A stretch of 64,000 nucleotides of DNA from the NCBI GenBank assembly GCA_043585095.1, contig CP121321.1, positions 1,674,001 to 1,738,000 of the forward strand, read 5' to 3'. This DNA comes from JANQIO01 sp043585095 (GTDB lineage: Bacteria > Pseudomonadota > Gammaproteobacteria > Pseudomonadales > Halieaceae). A program made the translations under genes and the position numbers. The notes beneath the pieces are model-generated. The model made no database searches and had not been told where the DNA came from. It saw nothing but the letters and a program-made list of their open reading frames with translations. Below, piece after piece: positions 53,229 through 62,697 of this stretch (position 1 is its first letter; each line of letters starts with the position of its first letter).

Positions 53229-54389
53229 GTGGTCACCGATACGCTGGATACGGACACACAACCCGTCGAGAATGCACCTCAACTCTCTCTACGAGATCGC
53301 TTGCTGGACTGGCGCCATCGCCTTATCGCAAGCCCTAAATTTCAACGCTGGGCCGCACGCTTCCCCCTGACTCGGGGCTTATCGAATCGACGCGCCAGCG
53401 AGCTATTTAATATTGCTGCCGGTTTTGTTTACTCGCAAACCCTTAGCGCCTGCGTCGAGCTCAATCTATTAGAAAAACTGAGCGGCGCACCCATGCAGGC
53501 AGAAGACCTTGCTGAGGACTGCGGGCTTGGCGAAGACGCAATGCTGTGCCTCCTGCGTGCCGCCGCCTCACTGGAACTGCTCAGCCATCGAGGTGAGCAA
53601 CGCTACGGGCTCGGCGATCTGGGCGCGGCGATGCTCGGCAATCCCGGCGTCACCGCAATGGTCAAACATCACCAGAGGCTCTATGCAGATCTGGCCGACC
53701 CCATAAAGGTATTGCGTCGAGATGGCGAAACGGCCTTATCGTCCTTCTGGCCTTACGCTCTAGACAGCGACGGCGACGTCAGCCCTTACAGCGACCTGAT
53801 GAGCGCCTCTCAATCGTTAGTAGCGGGCGACATTCTCGACCAGGTCAATATGGGCGGGATATCCCATCTTTGGGACATTGCAGGCGGAGATGGCACGTTT
53901 GCCAGAAGCGCACTGACTCGCTGGCCGACCCTGAAAGCTAGCGTTCTTGACCTTCCCGACGTTGCGCGCCTGGCCACTCAGCGATTCGCAGAATCTGGTT
54001 TCCAGGGCCGGGCCCAAGCCGTCAGCGGCGACATGTTTAAACAACCCCTGAGTAGCAGTAATGACACCTTCGGGTCACCCGACCTCGTCAGTCTAGTGCG
54101 CGTCGTGCACGACCATGATGATGAAGACATCATGACGTTGCTGCGAGCGCTTAAGGCACAGATGAAAACGGGGGCACAACTGCTAATTGCCGAGCCAATG
54201 GCTGAGACGCCTGGTGCCGAAGCAATGGGTCACGCCTATTTTGGCCTGTACTTGCGCGCCATGGGCAGCGGCAGACCCAGAACCGCACAAGAAATAAAAA
54301 TAATGCTCAGCGACGCTGGCTTTACAGATCAGCGCGAAATATCGACACCGCGCCCTCTCCTGGTGCGGATGATCCTCGCGAAGTCTTGA
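53229..54389 (+). CDS. crtF: Demethylspheroidene O-methyltransferase
   Basis: 386 residues: an N-terminal helical dimerisation part (FNIAAGFVYSQTLSACVELNLLEKL) and a SAM-binding fold with HLWDIAGGDGTFARSAL, VLDLPDVA, LVRVVHDHDDE and LLIAEPMAETPGAEAMGHAYF. It methylates the 1-hydroxyl made by CrtC, completing spheroidene or spirilloxanthin. The start is GTG 53229, 6 bp after crtE, with no clear ribosome site, hinting at translational coupling. Confidence 0.94.
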   Translation: MVTDTLDTDTQPVENAPQLSLRDRLLDWRHRLIASPKFQRWAARFPLTRGLSNRRASELFNIAAGFVYSQTLSACVELNLLEKLSGAPMQAEDLAEDCGLGEDAMLCLLRAAASLELLSHRGEQRYGLGDLGAAMLGNPGVTAMVKHHQRLYADLADPIKVLRRDGETALSSFWPYALDSDGDVSPYSDLMSASQSLVAGDILDQVNMGGISHLWDIAGGDGTFARSALTRWPTLKASVLDLPDVARLATQRFAESGFQGRAQAVSGDMFKQPLSSSNDTFGSPDLVSLVRVVHDHDDEDIMTLLRALKAQMKTGAQLLIAEPMAETPGAEAMGHAYFGLYLRAMGSGRPRTAQEIKIMLSDAGFTDQREISTPRPLLVRMILAKS

Positions 54390-54398
54390 CACAAAAGG

Positions 54399-54442
54399 TG
54401 TAAATCTACTTTGACAAGCATAGGTGTAAGGTTTACATTACA
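54399..54442 (+). promoter_or_regulatory. bchC promoter overlapped by two PpsR/CrtJ-type sites
   Basis: TGTAAATCTACTTTGACA (54399-54416) and TGTAAGGTTTACATTACA (54425-54442) are exact TGT-N12-ACA, 8 bp apart. The first ends in a perfect -35 TTGACA (54411-54416); after 17 bp the second covers a -10 TACATT (54434-54439). Repressor binding here would block polymerase, the mechanism known from Rhodobacter bchC. Confidence 0.9.
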
Positions 54443-54501
54443 TACATGGATGCACACAATCTGGCACTACATTAGTGCGATTGCTGTGCAGAGGAGACGC
54501 A

Positions 54502-55452
54502 GTGGTAGCAATAAATAAAGCCTCAGCCGTGGTATTTGAACAGCCTGGCACCATGATGCTTCGAGACGTGAGCCTGACAGAGCCTACAGCTGTTGACTGT
54601 GTCGTCGATATCGAATGGAGCGGCATCAGCACCGGCACCGAGCGACTCCTATGGCAGGGCCGTATGCCTGCCTTCCCCGGCCTGTCCTACCCGCTTGTAC
54701 CTGGCTATGAATCAGTTGGCCGGGTTCGTGAAGCCGCCGCAAATAGCCCACTTAAAGCGGGTGAGCGTGTATTTGTACCCGGGTCTCGCGGATTTACTGA
54801 CGTCGCCGGATTGTTCGGCGGCGCGAGCTCGTCACTGGTTGTGCCAGCAGATCGCTTGATTCGCCTGGGCGACCGCCTTGAAGAAGAAGCCACCCTACTT
54901 GCTCTCGCCGGCACCGCTTATCACGCGATACAGCGTGCTGACGGACACCTGCCCCAGCTCATTATCGGCCATGGAGTCCTGGGGCGACTGGTCGCACGCA
55001 TCGCCGTTGCGCTCGGCAGTGAAGACCTGGTGGTTTGGGAGCGAGCAGCGGACCGCCGCGAGGGTGCCATTGGATACAGCGTTATAGACCCGGCCGATGA
55101 TGACCGCCGGAACTATCAACATATCTGCGATGTGAGCGGCGCGTCCGACCTACTGGACGAACTGATTACCCGGCTGTCGCCGGGCGGCCACATAATTCTG
55201 GCGGGCTTCTATGACGCCCCCCTCTCTTTTGATTTTCCGCAGGCCTTTATCCGCGAGATACGCATGAGCGTCGCCGCTGAGTGGCAACCGGATGATTTAC
55301 AGGCGGTGTTGGCACTGATTCAAGACGGGCGTTTGTTGCTGGATGGCTTAATCACGCATCGCGCGACACCCGACAAAGCAGAGTCAGCCTATCGCGAGGC
55401 TTTTGAGTCGGCTGACTGCCTAAAAATGATACTCGACTGGAGAAACAGCTAA
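54502..55452 (+). CDS. bchC: 3-hydroxyethyl bacteriochlorophyllide a dehydrogenase
   Basis: 316 residues from GTG 54502, supported by GAGGAG 5 nt upstream; a frame opening 27 bases earlier is less likely. Medium-chain dehydrogenase fold with GISTGTERLLW, LVPGYESVG and nucleotide-binding LIIGHGVLGRL; no zinc cysteines are seen. It oxidises the C-3 hydroxyethyl to acetyl. Its stop shares a base with the bchX start (TAATG). It follows the strongly controlled promoter at 54399-54442 and probably drives bchCXYZ-puf. Confidence 0.94.
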   Translation: MVAINKASAVVFEQPGTMMLRDVSLTEPTAVDCVVDIEWSGISTGTERLLWQGRMPAFPGLSYPLVPGYESVGRVREAAANSPLKAGERVFVPGSRGFTDVAGLFGGASSSLVVPADRLIRLGDRLEEEATLLALAGTAYHAIQRADGHLPQLIIGHGVLGRLVARIAVALGSEDLVVWERAADRREGAIGYSVIDPADDDRRNYQHICDVSGASDLLDELITRLSPGGHIILAGFYDAPLSFDFPQAFIREIRMSVAAEWQPDDLQAVLALIQDGRLLLDGLITHRATPDKAESAYREAFESADCLKMILDWRNS

Positions 55453-56456
55453 TGGGAAGTTCAAACGTTAGTGAATTCGTACCTGGCAGCATTGTAGAAG
55501 ATCCAAGCCAGGCACTGGAAGGCAACATAGCAACGTCCAGTGATGCGGCACCGAAAACCCAAATTATTGCTATCTATGGAAAAGGCGGCATCGGCAAGAG
55601 CTTCACGCTTTCCAACCTGTCTTACATGATGGCGCAGCAGGGCAAGAAGGTCCTGCTCATTGGCTGCGACCCGAAGAGTGACACAACCTCACTACTGTTT
55701 GGCGGCAAGGCCTGCCCCACCATTATTCAAACCGCATCGGCCAAGAAAGAAGCTGGCGAGCAAGTCAGTATCGGCGATGTTTGCTTTAAGCGTGATGGCG
55801 TGTATGCCATGGAGCTGGGCGGACCCGAAGTCGGTCGAGGCTGCGGTGGTCGCGGCATCATCCACGGATTTGAGACCCTTGAAAAACTGGGCTTTCACGA
55901 CTGGGATTTTGACTACGTATTGCTGGATTTCCTGGGCGACGTGGTGTGCGGTGGTTTCGGCCTACCGATTGCCCGCGACATGTGCCAGAAGGTCATCGTC
56001 GTCGCCTCAAACGACCTGCAGTCCCTCTACGTCGCGAACAACGTCTGCTCGGCGGTCGAATACTTCCGCAGACTCGGTGGCAACGTTGGCGTTGCAGGCA
56101 TGGTAACCAACAAAGACGACGGCAGCGGCGAGGCACAAGCGTTCTGCAAAGCGGTCGGCATCCCGGAACTGGCTTCGATTCCCGCCAACGACGATATACG
56201 TCGCAAGAGCGCAAATTACGAAATCATCGGACACCCCGACGGTGAATGGGGATCTCTGTTCGGCGATTTGGCCGCAAATGTTGCCAGCGCGCCGCCGGCG
56301 CATCCAACACCGCTGTCACAGGATGGTCTTCTGGATCTATTCAACGGCGATACCGTAGGTCGCGATGTCGTCTTGCAGCCTGCAACCATCGAAGACCTGT
56401 GCGGCCCCAACATCCTGAACAAAGAATCGCTGGAGGTTGTGTATGACGCCGTCTGA
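55452..56456 (+). CDS. bchX: Chlorophyllide reductase iron protein subunit BchX
   Basis: 334 residues, NifH-like: Walker A YGKGGIGKSFTLSN, and the two cysteines that bridge the [4Fe-4S] cluster across the dimer, in GRGCGGRGII and DVVCGGFGLP. It hydrolyses ATP to drive electrons to BchYZ. BchL, its relative in protochlorophyllide reduction, is distinguished by the bchCXYZ context. The stop is within the bchY start region (14-bp overlap). Confidence 0.95.
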   Translation: MGSSNVSEFVPGSIVEDPSQALEGNIATSSDAAPKTQIIAIYGKGGIGKSFTLSNLSYMMAQQGKKVLLIGCDPKSDTTSLLFGGKACPTIIQTASAKKEAGEQVSIGDVCFKRDGVYAMELGGPEVGRGCGGRGIIHGFETLEKLGFHDWDFDYVLLDFLGDVVCGGFGLPIARDMCQKVIVVASNDLQSLYVANNVCSAVEYFRRLGGNVGVAGMVTNKDDGSGEAQAFCKAVGIPELASIPANDDIRRKSANYEIIGHPDGEWGSLFGDLAANVASAPPAHPTPLSQDGLLDLFNGDTVGRDVVLQPATIEDLCGPNILNKESLEVVYDAV

Positions 56457-57900
56457 CGTTATCGACGCAAGCGTCGACACCGACAGAATACCGGTTGTTG
56501 ACGCCGATGGAGGCTGCCACAACGGCAAAGAACGTCTTGCTGCAGATGCATCGGCGGCAGGCAAGCAGGAAGTCCTGGAGCAATATGCCAAGGACTACCC
56601 GGTCGGCCCACACGACCAACCGCAGAGTATGTGCCCCGCATTTGGCTCCTTGCGTGTTGGTCTGCGTATGCGACGCACCGCCACGGTTTTGAGCGGCTCG
56701 GCCTGCTGCGTATACGGCCTGACTTTTACCTCACACTTTTACGGTGCTCGCCGCACCGTCGGCTATGTTCCTTTCGATTCAGAGACGCTGGTTACCGGCA
56801 AGCTGTTTGAAGACATAAAAGAAGCCGTCGAGAAGCTCTGTGAGCCCGGCGAAAACGACGCCGTGGTCGTTATCAATCTATGCGTACCGACAGCATCCGG
56901 CGTACCGCTTGAGCTGCTGCCTAAGAGCATCAACGGCGTGCGCATCATTGGAATTGATGTACCTGGCTTTGGTGTTCCAACACACGCTGAAGCCAAAGAC
57001 ATACTCGCCGGTGCGATGCTGGAATACGCGCGCACCGAAGTAGAACAAGGCCCCGTGGCAGAACCTGCCCAGGGGCGTAACGCACTGCCCTCGCTAGCAC
57101 TAGTTGGCGAAATGTTTCCGGTGGATGCGGTCAGTATCGGACGTCTGCTCGAACCCCTCGGTATAGCAGCTGGACCTATTGTGCCGACTCGTGAGTGGCG
57201 GGAGTTGTACGCGGCGTTGGACTGCGCCGTAGCCGCCATGATCCACCCTTTTTACACAGCCACACATCGACAGTTCGAAGCAGCGGGTCGCCCAGCGGTA
57301 GGCTCAGCGCCTGTAGGCTACAGCGGCACTGAAGCTTGGCTGGAAAATATCGCCAAGGCATTCAAGCTTGATGACGAAAAGCTCGAAGCCGCGAAGTCCG
57401 CAGCCCTGCCCGCAATTCGCGCTGCACTGGATGCCAGTCGTATCGACGCGCGAATCACGCTATCCGGATATGAAGGGTCTGAACTGCTGGTTGCCAGGAT
57501 GTTAATCGAGTGCGGCGCCGACGTGCGCTACGTCGGCAGCGCCTGCCCCAAAACACGCTGGTCTGATGCCGACAGAGAGTGGCTCGAAGAACGCGGTGTT
57601 GAGGTGCGCTTCAGGGCATCGCTGGAGCAAGATCTAGCTGCAATTGATCACTATGAACCAGACCTGGCTATTGGCACTACGCCGGTTGTGCAGGCTGCCA
57701 AAGAACAGGCCCTACCGTCACTGTACTTTACCAACCTTATCTCTGCTCGCCCGCTTATGGGCCCTGCGGGACCGGGGGCACTGGCGCAAGTCATCAATGC
57801 TGCGCTGGCCAATCGTGAGCGCTTTAACACGATGGAAGCGTTTTTTGCTGGCATTGGCGAAGGCGACAACAGCGGTATTTTTACGGGGGTATCAAGCTAA
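56443..57900 (+). CDS. bchY: Chlorophyllide reductase subunit BchY
   Basis: 485 residues from ATG 56443 with GGAGG 6 nt upstream; a TTG two codons earlier is less likely. NifD-like: PQSMCPAFGSLRVG with a conserved Cys, SGSACCVYGLTF, and ISARPLMGPAGPGAL near the end. With BchZ it carries the catalytic [4Fe-4S] cluster that reduces the C7-C8 double bond of ring B of chlorophyllide a. Its stop shares a base with the bchZ start (TAATG). Confidence 0.94.
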   Translation: MTPSDVIDASVDTDRIPVVDADGGCHNGKERLAADASAAGKQEVLEQYAKDYPVGPHDQPQSMCPAFGSLRVGLRMRRTATVLSGSACCVYGLTFTSHFYGARRTVGYVPFDSETLVTGKLFEDIKEAVEKLCEPGENDAVVVINLCVPTASGVPLELLPKSINGVRIIGIDVPGFGVPTHAEAKDILAGAMLEYARTEVEQGPVAEPAQGRNALPSLALVGEMFPVDAVSIGRLLEPLGIAAGPIVPTREWRELYAALDCAVAAMIHPFYTATHRQFEAAGRPAVGSAPVGYSGTEAWLENIAKAFKLDDEKLEAAKSAALPAIRAALDASRIDARITLSGYEGSELLVARMLIECGADVRYVGSACPKTRWSDADREWLEERGVEVRFRASLEQDLAAIDHYEPDLAIGTTPVVQAAKEQALPSLYFTNLISARPLMGPAGPGALAQVINAALANRERFNTMEAFFAGIGEGDNSGIFTGVSS

Positions 57901-59339
57901 TGTTGGTACTTGATCACGATCGCGCTGGCGGCTACTGGGGCTCGGTTTATGTTTTCTCTGCAGTCAAGGGATTGCAGGTGATCATCGATGGGCCAGTAGG
58001 CTGCGAAAATCTACCCGTCACGTCCGTACTGCATTACACAGATGCTTTACCACCGCACGAACTGCCCATTGTCGTTACTGGCCTTGCAGAAGAGGAGCTA
58101 GGTCAACACGGCACAGAGGGTGCTCTGCGACGCGCACACCAGACCCTGGACCCAGATCAACCCAGCGTTGTGGTAACCGGCTCTATCGCCGAGATGATAG
58201 GTGGCGGCGTGACGCCGGCAGATACCAATATCGAGCGCTTCCTGCCTCGCACTATCGATGAAGATCAGTGGCAAAGCGCAGACCGTGCCATGAACTGGCT
58301 ATGGACCCGCTTTGGGCCGAAAAAACCCAAGCCACTCAAGCCCCGCAAAGAAGGCGAGAAGCCCAAGGTCAACATTCTTGGTCCAATCTACGGCTACTTC
58401 AATACCTGGTCTGACCTGGCGGAAATTCGACGTCTCATCGAAGGCATCGGCGCTGAAGTGAATCTGGTCTTTCCGTTAGGCTGTGACATAAAAGACATTC
58501 CCAAGCTGGCGGACGCCGAAGTGAATGTCTGCATGTACCGTGAGTTTGGCCGCCTGCTGTGCGAAGACCTTGACCGCCCTTACCTGCAGGCCCCTATCGG
58601 TCTGCACAGCACAACCGCATTTCTGACCAAGCTGGGCGAATTGCTGGACATCGATCCGCAGCCCTTCATAGAGAATGAAAAACGCACCACCATCAAACCC
58701 ATCTGGGATCTATGGCGCTCGGTGACGCAGGACTTTTTTGGCACGGCAAGCTTCGGCATCGTCGCCAACGAAACCTACACCCGCGGCGTGCGCAATTTCC
58801 TCGAGGACGAACTGGGGTTGCCCTGCAACTTTGCCATCGGCCGCAGTGCTGGCGTGAAGCCCGACAACGAAGAAGTCCGACGACTGGTTCACGAAAAAAT
58901 GCCGCTGGTGCTGTTTGGCAGCTACAACGAGCGCATGTATCTGGCCGAGGCCGGAGGCCGCGCTATCTTCCTGCCCGCCTCCTACCCGGGAACGTTGGTA
59001 AGACGTCATACCGGCACACCCTACATGGGTTACGGCGGCGCCTGCTACCTCGTGCAGGAAGTCTGTAATGCCTTATTCGACGCTCTTTTCAACATTTTGC
59101 CGTTGGGAACCGAGCTCGACAACGTGGCAGCAACCCCGTCGCGACTCGCGATCGACTGGGACAAGGAAGCCGAAACGGCACTTGATCAGATTATCGAAGC
59201 GGAGCCTGTATTGGTTCGGATTTCCGCTGCAAAACGGCTGCGGGACGCAGCAGAGAGCACAGCTCGAGTAAACGGCGCCGATCTCGTAACGCTTCAGCAC
59301 GTTGAGAGTGCGCGTTCGGCAATGGGTGGAAGCAAGTGA
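57900..59339 (+). CDS. bchZ: Chlorophyllide reductase subunit BchZ
   Basis: 479 residues, NifK-like: DHDRAGGYWGSVYVFSAVKG at the start, DGPVGCENLPVTSVLHYTDALPPHELP with the cluster cysteine, and LGPIYGYFNTWSDLAEIRRL. It completes the BchXYZ reductase that commits chlorophyllide a to the bacteriochlorin ring. It is followed 26 bp later by a pufQ-like gene, so bch and puf are likely co-transcribed. Confidence 0.95.
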   Translation: MLVLDHDRAGGYWGSVYVFSAVKGLQVIIDGPVGCENLPVTSVLHYTDALPPHELPIVVTGLAEEELGQHGTEGALRRAHQTLDPDQPSVVVTGSIAEMIGGGVTPADTNIERFLPRTIDEDQWQSADRAMNWLWTRFGPKKPKPLKPRKEGEKPKVNILGPIYGYFNTWSDLAEIRRLIEGIGAEVNLVFPLGCDIKDIPKLADAEVNVCMYREFGRLLCEDLDRPYLQAPIGLHSTTAFLTKLGELLDIDPQPFIENEKRTTIKPIWDLWRSVTQDFFGTASFGIVANETYTRGVRNFLEDELGLPCNFAIGRSAGVKPDNEEVRRLVHEKMPLVLFGSYNERMYLAEAGGRAIFLPASYPGTLVRRHTGTPYMGYGGACYLVQEVCNALFDALFNILPLGTELDNVAATPSRLAIDWDKEAETALDQIIEAEPVLVRISAAKRLRDAAESTARVNGADLVTLQHVESARSAMGGSK

Positions 59340-59365
59340 CAACGATAACAAGGGAGTCAGCCGTC

Positions 59366-59599
59366 ATGGAAACTGACCGAACACAGGATATGCACCACGC
59401 GCAGATCAGGCGAGAAGCCTGGGAATACCGACTGCTGCTGGCAACCACGATGGTGCTGTTTCTGCCGATCGCGGCGTTAAGCAGGCTACTTCCGAGAGCA
59501 TGGCGGCCTTTAGGCGCCTTCTCTGACGAAAAAGAAGGGATCTATCGGGAAGCGCGCCGCGCCGCCGCAATAGTTATTCCCTGTGTATTTATGAGTTAA
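59366..59599 (+). CDS. pufQ: PufQ-like protein
   Basis: 77 residues from ATG 59366 (AAGGGAG upstream; a GTG start overlapping bchZ is possible). One transmembrane helix (LLLATTMVLFLPIAALSRLL) after a polar N-terminus with EAWEYR, then a basic C-terminal half. Size, single helix and position between bchZ and puf structural genes match PufQ, which influences bacteriochlorophyll synthesis and complex assembly. Sequence similarity to known PufQ is only modest, so the name is partly positional. Confidence 0.65.
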   Translation: METDRTQDMHHAQIRREAWEYRLLLATTMVLFLPIAALSRLLPRAWRPLGAFSDEKEGIYREARRAAAIVIPCVFMS

Positions 59600-59644
59600 G
59601 CAACACGGAACTGCTACGAGAAGTATTGGATAGGGGTAATCGCT

Positions 59645-60472
59645 ATGTCGATGTTAACGTTTGAAAAAAAATACAGAGTTCGGGGAGGCACGCTGCTAGG
59701 CGGTGACTTGTTCGATTTCTGGGTTGGGCCGTTTTATGTTGGATTCTTCGGCATAACAACATTCTTCTTTTCGGTTCTTGGTACCGCGCTAATTATCTAT
59801 GGGGCGTCCCAGGGAACCACCTGGAACATCTGGCAGATCAATATCGCGCCACCTGACTTGAGCTATGGCCTGGCCTTAGCCCCGCTAAATGAAGGGGGAC
59901 TGTGGCAAATCATCACTGTGTGCGCCGTGGGGGCATTTGTCTCCTGGATGCTACGTGAAGTAGAGATCTCCCGGAAACTCGGCATGGGACTGCACGTTCC
60001 GTTCGCATTCGGCGTGGCCATTTTTGCTTACGTCACCCTGGTTGTTTTCCGTCCGCTTTTACTGGGCGCCTGGGGCCATGGCTTCCCTTACGGGATCCTC
60101 AGTCATCTGGACTGGGTATCAAACGTGGGCTACCAGTATCTGCACTTCCATTACAACCCGGCGCACATGCTTGCGATCACCTTCTTCTTTACAACCACGC
60201 TAGCGCTGTCCATGCACGGGTCCCTGATCCTGGCTGTGACAAACCCTGCTGAAGGCGAGCCGGTAAAGACCGCTGAGCATGAGAACACCTTTTTCCGCGA
60301 CGATATCGGCTACTCAGTAGGTGCCCTGGGCATCCACCGATTGGGGCTGTTTCTAGCGCTTTCTGCCGGCTTTTGGAGTGCAGTTTGCATCATCATTAGC
60401 GGCCCACTCTGGACGAAGGGTTGGCCTGAATGGTGGACCTGGTGGCTTGAACTACCGGTTTGGTCATCATAG
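59645..60472 (+). CDS. pufL: Photosynthetic reaction centre L subunit
   Basis: 275 residues, five transmembrane helices. It shows the chlorophyll, iron and quinone histidines in HFHYNPAHMLAITFFFTTTLALSMHG and IHRLGLFLALSAGF. With PufM it binds the special-pair bacteriochlorophylls, bacteriopheophytins and quinones. It lies 45 bp after the pufQ-like gene and 12 bp before pufM. It is the first structural puf gene here, where pufB and pufA would usually come first. Confidence 0.98.
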   Translation: MSMLTFEKKYRVRGGTLLGGDLFDFWVGPFYVGFFGITTFFFSVLGTALIIYGASQGTTWNIWQINIAPPDLSYGLALAPLNEGGLWQIITVCAVGAFVSWMLREVEISRKLGMGLHVPFAFGVAIFAYVTLVVFRPLLLGAWGHGFPYGILSHLDWVSNVGYQYLHFHYNPAHMLAITFFFTTTLALSMHGSLILAVTNPAEGEPVKTAEHENTFFRDDIGYSVGALGIHRLGLFLALSAGFWSAVCIIISGPLWTKGWPEWWTWWLELPVWSS

Positions 60473-60484
60473 GGAGATATAGAC

Positions 60485-61462
60485 ATGGAATATCAAAACA
60501 TTTTTACCCGCGTCCAGGTCAACGCCCCCACCTATCCGGGCGTGCCCATCGGCGACGACGAAATTTGGCGGACCGGCACACCCTTTGAGAACTATTGGGC
60601 AGGTAAAATCGGTGACGCTCAAATAGGACCGATCTACCTGGGCGGCACCGGCATTCTGTCTCTACTCTGTGGATTCATTGCCTTCGAGATCATCGGCTTG
60701 AATATGTGGGCGTCGGTTAACTGGGATCCAATTCAGTTTGTACGTCAATTGTTCTGGCTTGCCCTTGAACCGCCTCCCGCAAAATATGGTCTGTCTATCC
60801 CGCCACTTGCCGACGGTGGCTGGTGGCTAATTGCCGGCTTCTTCCTGACGGCGGCCATTTTGCTCTGGCTGGTACGAACCTATAACCGCAATAAAGCGCT
60901 GGGCATGGGTCAGCACATGACCTGGGCATTTGCGGCAGCGATTTGGCTGTATTTAGTGCTCGGTTTCATTCGTCCGCTGTGCATGGGCAGCTGGAGCGAA
61001 GCGGTGCCGTTTGGCATCTTCCCGCACCTGGACTGGACTGCAGCCTTCTCGCTTCGCTACGGCAACTTGTTCTACAACCCATTCCACATGCTGTCGATCG
61101 TGTTCCTGTATGGCTCCACACTGCTATTCGCGATGCACGGTGCAACCATCCTGGCGGTTAGCCGCTTCGGGGGAGACCGCGAGATCGACCAGATCACCGA
61201 TCGCGGAACCGCATCGGAACGTGCTGCACTATTCTGGCGTTGGACCATGGGCTTTAACGCCTCAATGGAATCCATTCACCGTTGGGCCTGGTGGTTTGCG
61301 GTGCTGACAGTGATTACTGGCGGTATCGGTATCTTGCTAACAGGAACAGTTGTAGACAACTGGTATCTCTGGGCGGTCAAGCACGGTGTCGCACCTTCAT
61401 ACCCAGCTCTGGAAGCAATGCCTCCGCAAGATCCTTCACTGATGACAGGAGCAGGCCAATGA
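60485..61462 (+). CDS. pufM: Photosynthetic reaction centre M subunit
   Basis: 325 residues, five transmembrane helices, with NPFHMLSIVFLYGSTLLFAMHGATIL and SIHRWAWWFAVLTVITGGIG carrying the special-pair and iron histidines, and an EIDQITDRGTASERAALFWRW segment with the iron-ligating glutamate. It pairs with PufL. The stop overlaps pufC by 4 bases (ATGA). The family length is about 305-330. Confidence 0.98.
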   Translation: MEYQNIFTRVQVNAPTYPGVPIGDDEIWRTGTPFENYWAGKIGDAQIGPIYLGGTGILSLLCGFIAFEIIGLNMWASVNWDPIQFVRQLFWLALEPPPAKYGLSIPPLADGGWWLIAGFFLTAAILLWLVRTYNRNKALGMGQHMTWAFAAAIWLYLVLGFIRPLCMGSWSEAVPFGIFPHLDWTAAFSLRYGNLFYNPFHMLSIVFLYGSTLLFAMHGATILAVSRFGGDREIDQITDRGTASERAALFWRWTMGFNASMESIHRWAWWFAVLTVITGGIGILLTGTVVDNWYLWAVKHGVAPSYPALEAMPPQDPSLMTGAGQ

Positions 61463-62493
61463 GAACCGGAATACTTGCCACTGTCGCAGCGCTGGCAGCC
61501 TCTGTTTTTATTACGGGCTGCGAGCTGTCCTCGAAAGAAACTGTCCAACGTGGCTACCGCGGCACAGCCATGGAAGTGGTTATCAATGAAAACGAGCTGA
61601 ACCAGAAGCTCATGGAAAACCAACCTCCAGAGGCCACGCCACTGGCATCGCCAGACGGCCCGAAGGCCGGCGCTATTTATCAAAACGTGCAGGTGCTGGG
61701 TGATCTTAGTATCGGTGAGTTTACTCGCCTGATGGCATCCATTACGCAATGGGTCGCGCCCGAGCAGGGGTGCGCATACTGCCATGAAGGCGGTAACTTT
61801 GCGGACGACACCTTGTACACCAAGAAAGTCGCTCGCACGATGATTGCTATGACGCAGCGCACCAACGAAGCGTGGCAGAAGCACGTGGGCGAAACTGGTG
61901 TCACCTGTTACACCTGTCACCGGGGCAACAACATCCCCACCAACGTGTGGGCTACTGATCCAGGCCCCGCTCGTGCGAGCGGTGCAGTGGGCCAGACGGC
62001 TCAGAACTATGCGTCCGAATCGGTGGCATGGTCTTCCCTGCCCTACGATCCCTTCACATCTTTACTACTGAACGACGGCGCCATCGGCGGCATGCAAGCC
62101 GACACGGCCCTTCCGAATGGTCACAAACCGACCATAAAAGATACCGAGTGGACCTACGCATTGATGATGCACTTTGCTGACAGTCTGGGGGTTAATTGCA
62201 CCTACTGTCATAACAGCAGGGCCTTCAACCAATGGGATCAGGCGTCTCCAGCGAAAGTCACCGCCTGGCATGGCATTCGTATGGTGCGAGAGATCAACAA
62301 CCAGTTTATTGAACCCACTACCCCATGGCTGCCTGAGCACCGCAAGGGTCCAATGGGTGATGCATTGAAAACCAATTGTCTGACCTGCCATCAGGGGGCT
62401 TACAAGCCTCTCTACGGCGCGAAGATGTTGAAGGACTATCCGAATTTGGCTGAGCTAAGCGACGCCGCTGAGGACGAGTACATTAAAGAATAA
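61459..62493 (+). CDS. pufC: Tetraheme cytochrome c subunit of the reaction centre
   Basis: 344 residues from ATG 61459. Lipoprotein signal with lipobox ITGC (Cys21), then four CxxCH haem sites: CAYCHEGG, CYTCHRGN, CTYCHNSR and CLTCHQGA. The lipid-anchored periplasmic subunit re-reduces the special pair. Its start overlaps pufM by 4 bases. It is followed by an unusually long 204-nt, hairpin-rich spacer before pufB. Confidence 0.96.
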   Translation: MRTGILATVAALAASVFITGCELSSKETVQRGYRGTAMEVVINENELNQKLMENQPPEATPLASPDGPKAGAIYQNVQVLGDLSIGEFTRLMASITQWVAPEQGCAYCHEGGNFADDTLYTKKVARTMIAMTQRTNEAWQKHVGETGVTCYTCHRGNNIPTNVWATDPGPARASGAVGQTAQNYASESVAWSSLPYDPFTSLLLNDGAIGGMQADTALPNGHKPTIKDTEWTYALMMHFADSLGVNCTYCHNSRAFNQWDQASPAKVTAWHGIRMVREINNQFIEPTTPWLPEHRKGPMGDALKTNCLTCHQGAYKPLYGAKMLKDYPNLAELSDAAEDEYIKE

Positions 62494-62496
62494 AGT

Positions 62497-62669
62497 GTGT
62501 GCGGGTATACCCGCGCACCGCGATCCTGGACGGTCGTAGTGTCAGCTGTAGCGGCGAAGTATTTACCGCGTAGGACGACGCCACACTCTCCTGGGTTATA
62601 ACGGAAGTTGCAGCAGTTGAGCAGTTCCGTTGTAAGGGTGGCTAACCGGCGCTTAGGCTCTGATTAGCC
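62497..62669 (+). promoter_or_regulatory. Hairpin-rich spacer between pufC and pufB
   Basis: Three stem-loops: 62497-62518 (GTGTGCGGGT/ACCCGCGCAC, one G-T pair), 62600-62631 (AACGGAA/TTCCGTT, 18-nt loop), and 62640-62669 (GGCTAA/TTAGCC). None has a T run. Structured puf spacers in Rhodobacter slow mRNA decay and set the antenna to reaction-centre ratio; a similar role is inferred. Confidence 0.6.
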
Positions 62670-62697
62670 GTGGTAAAAGCACATGGGAGGAATATCC

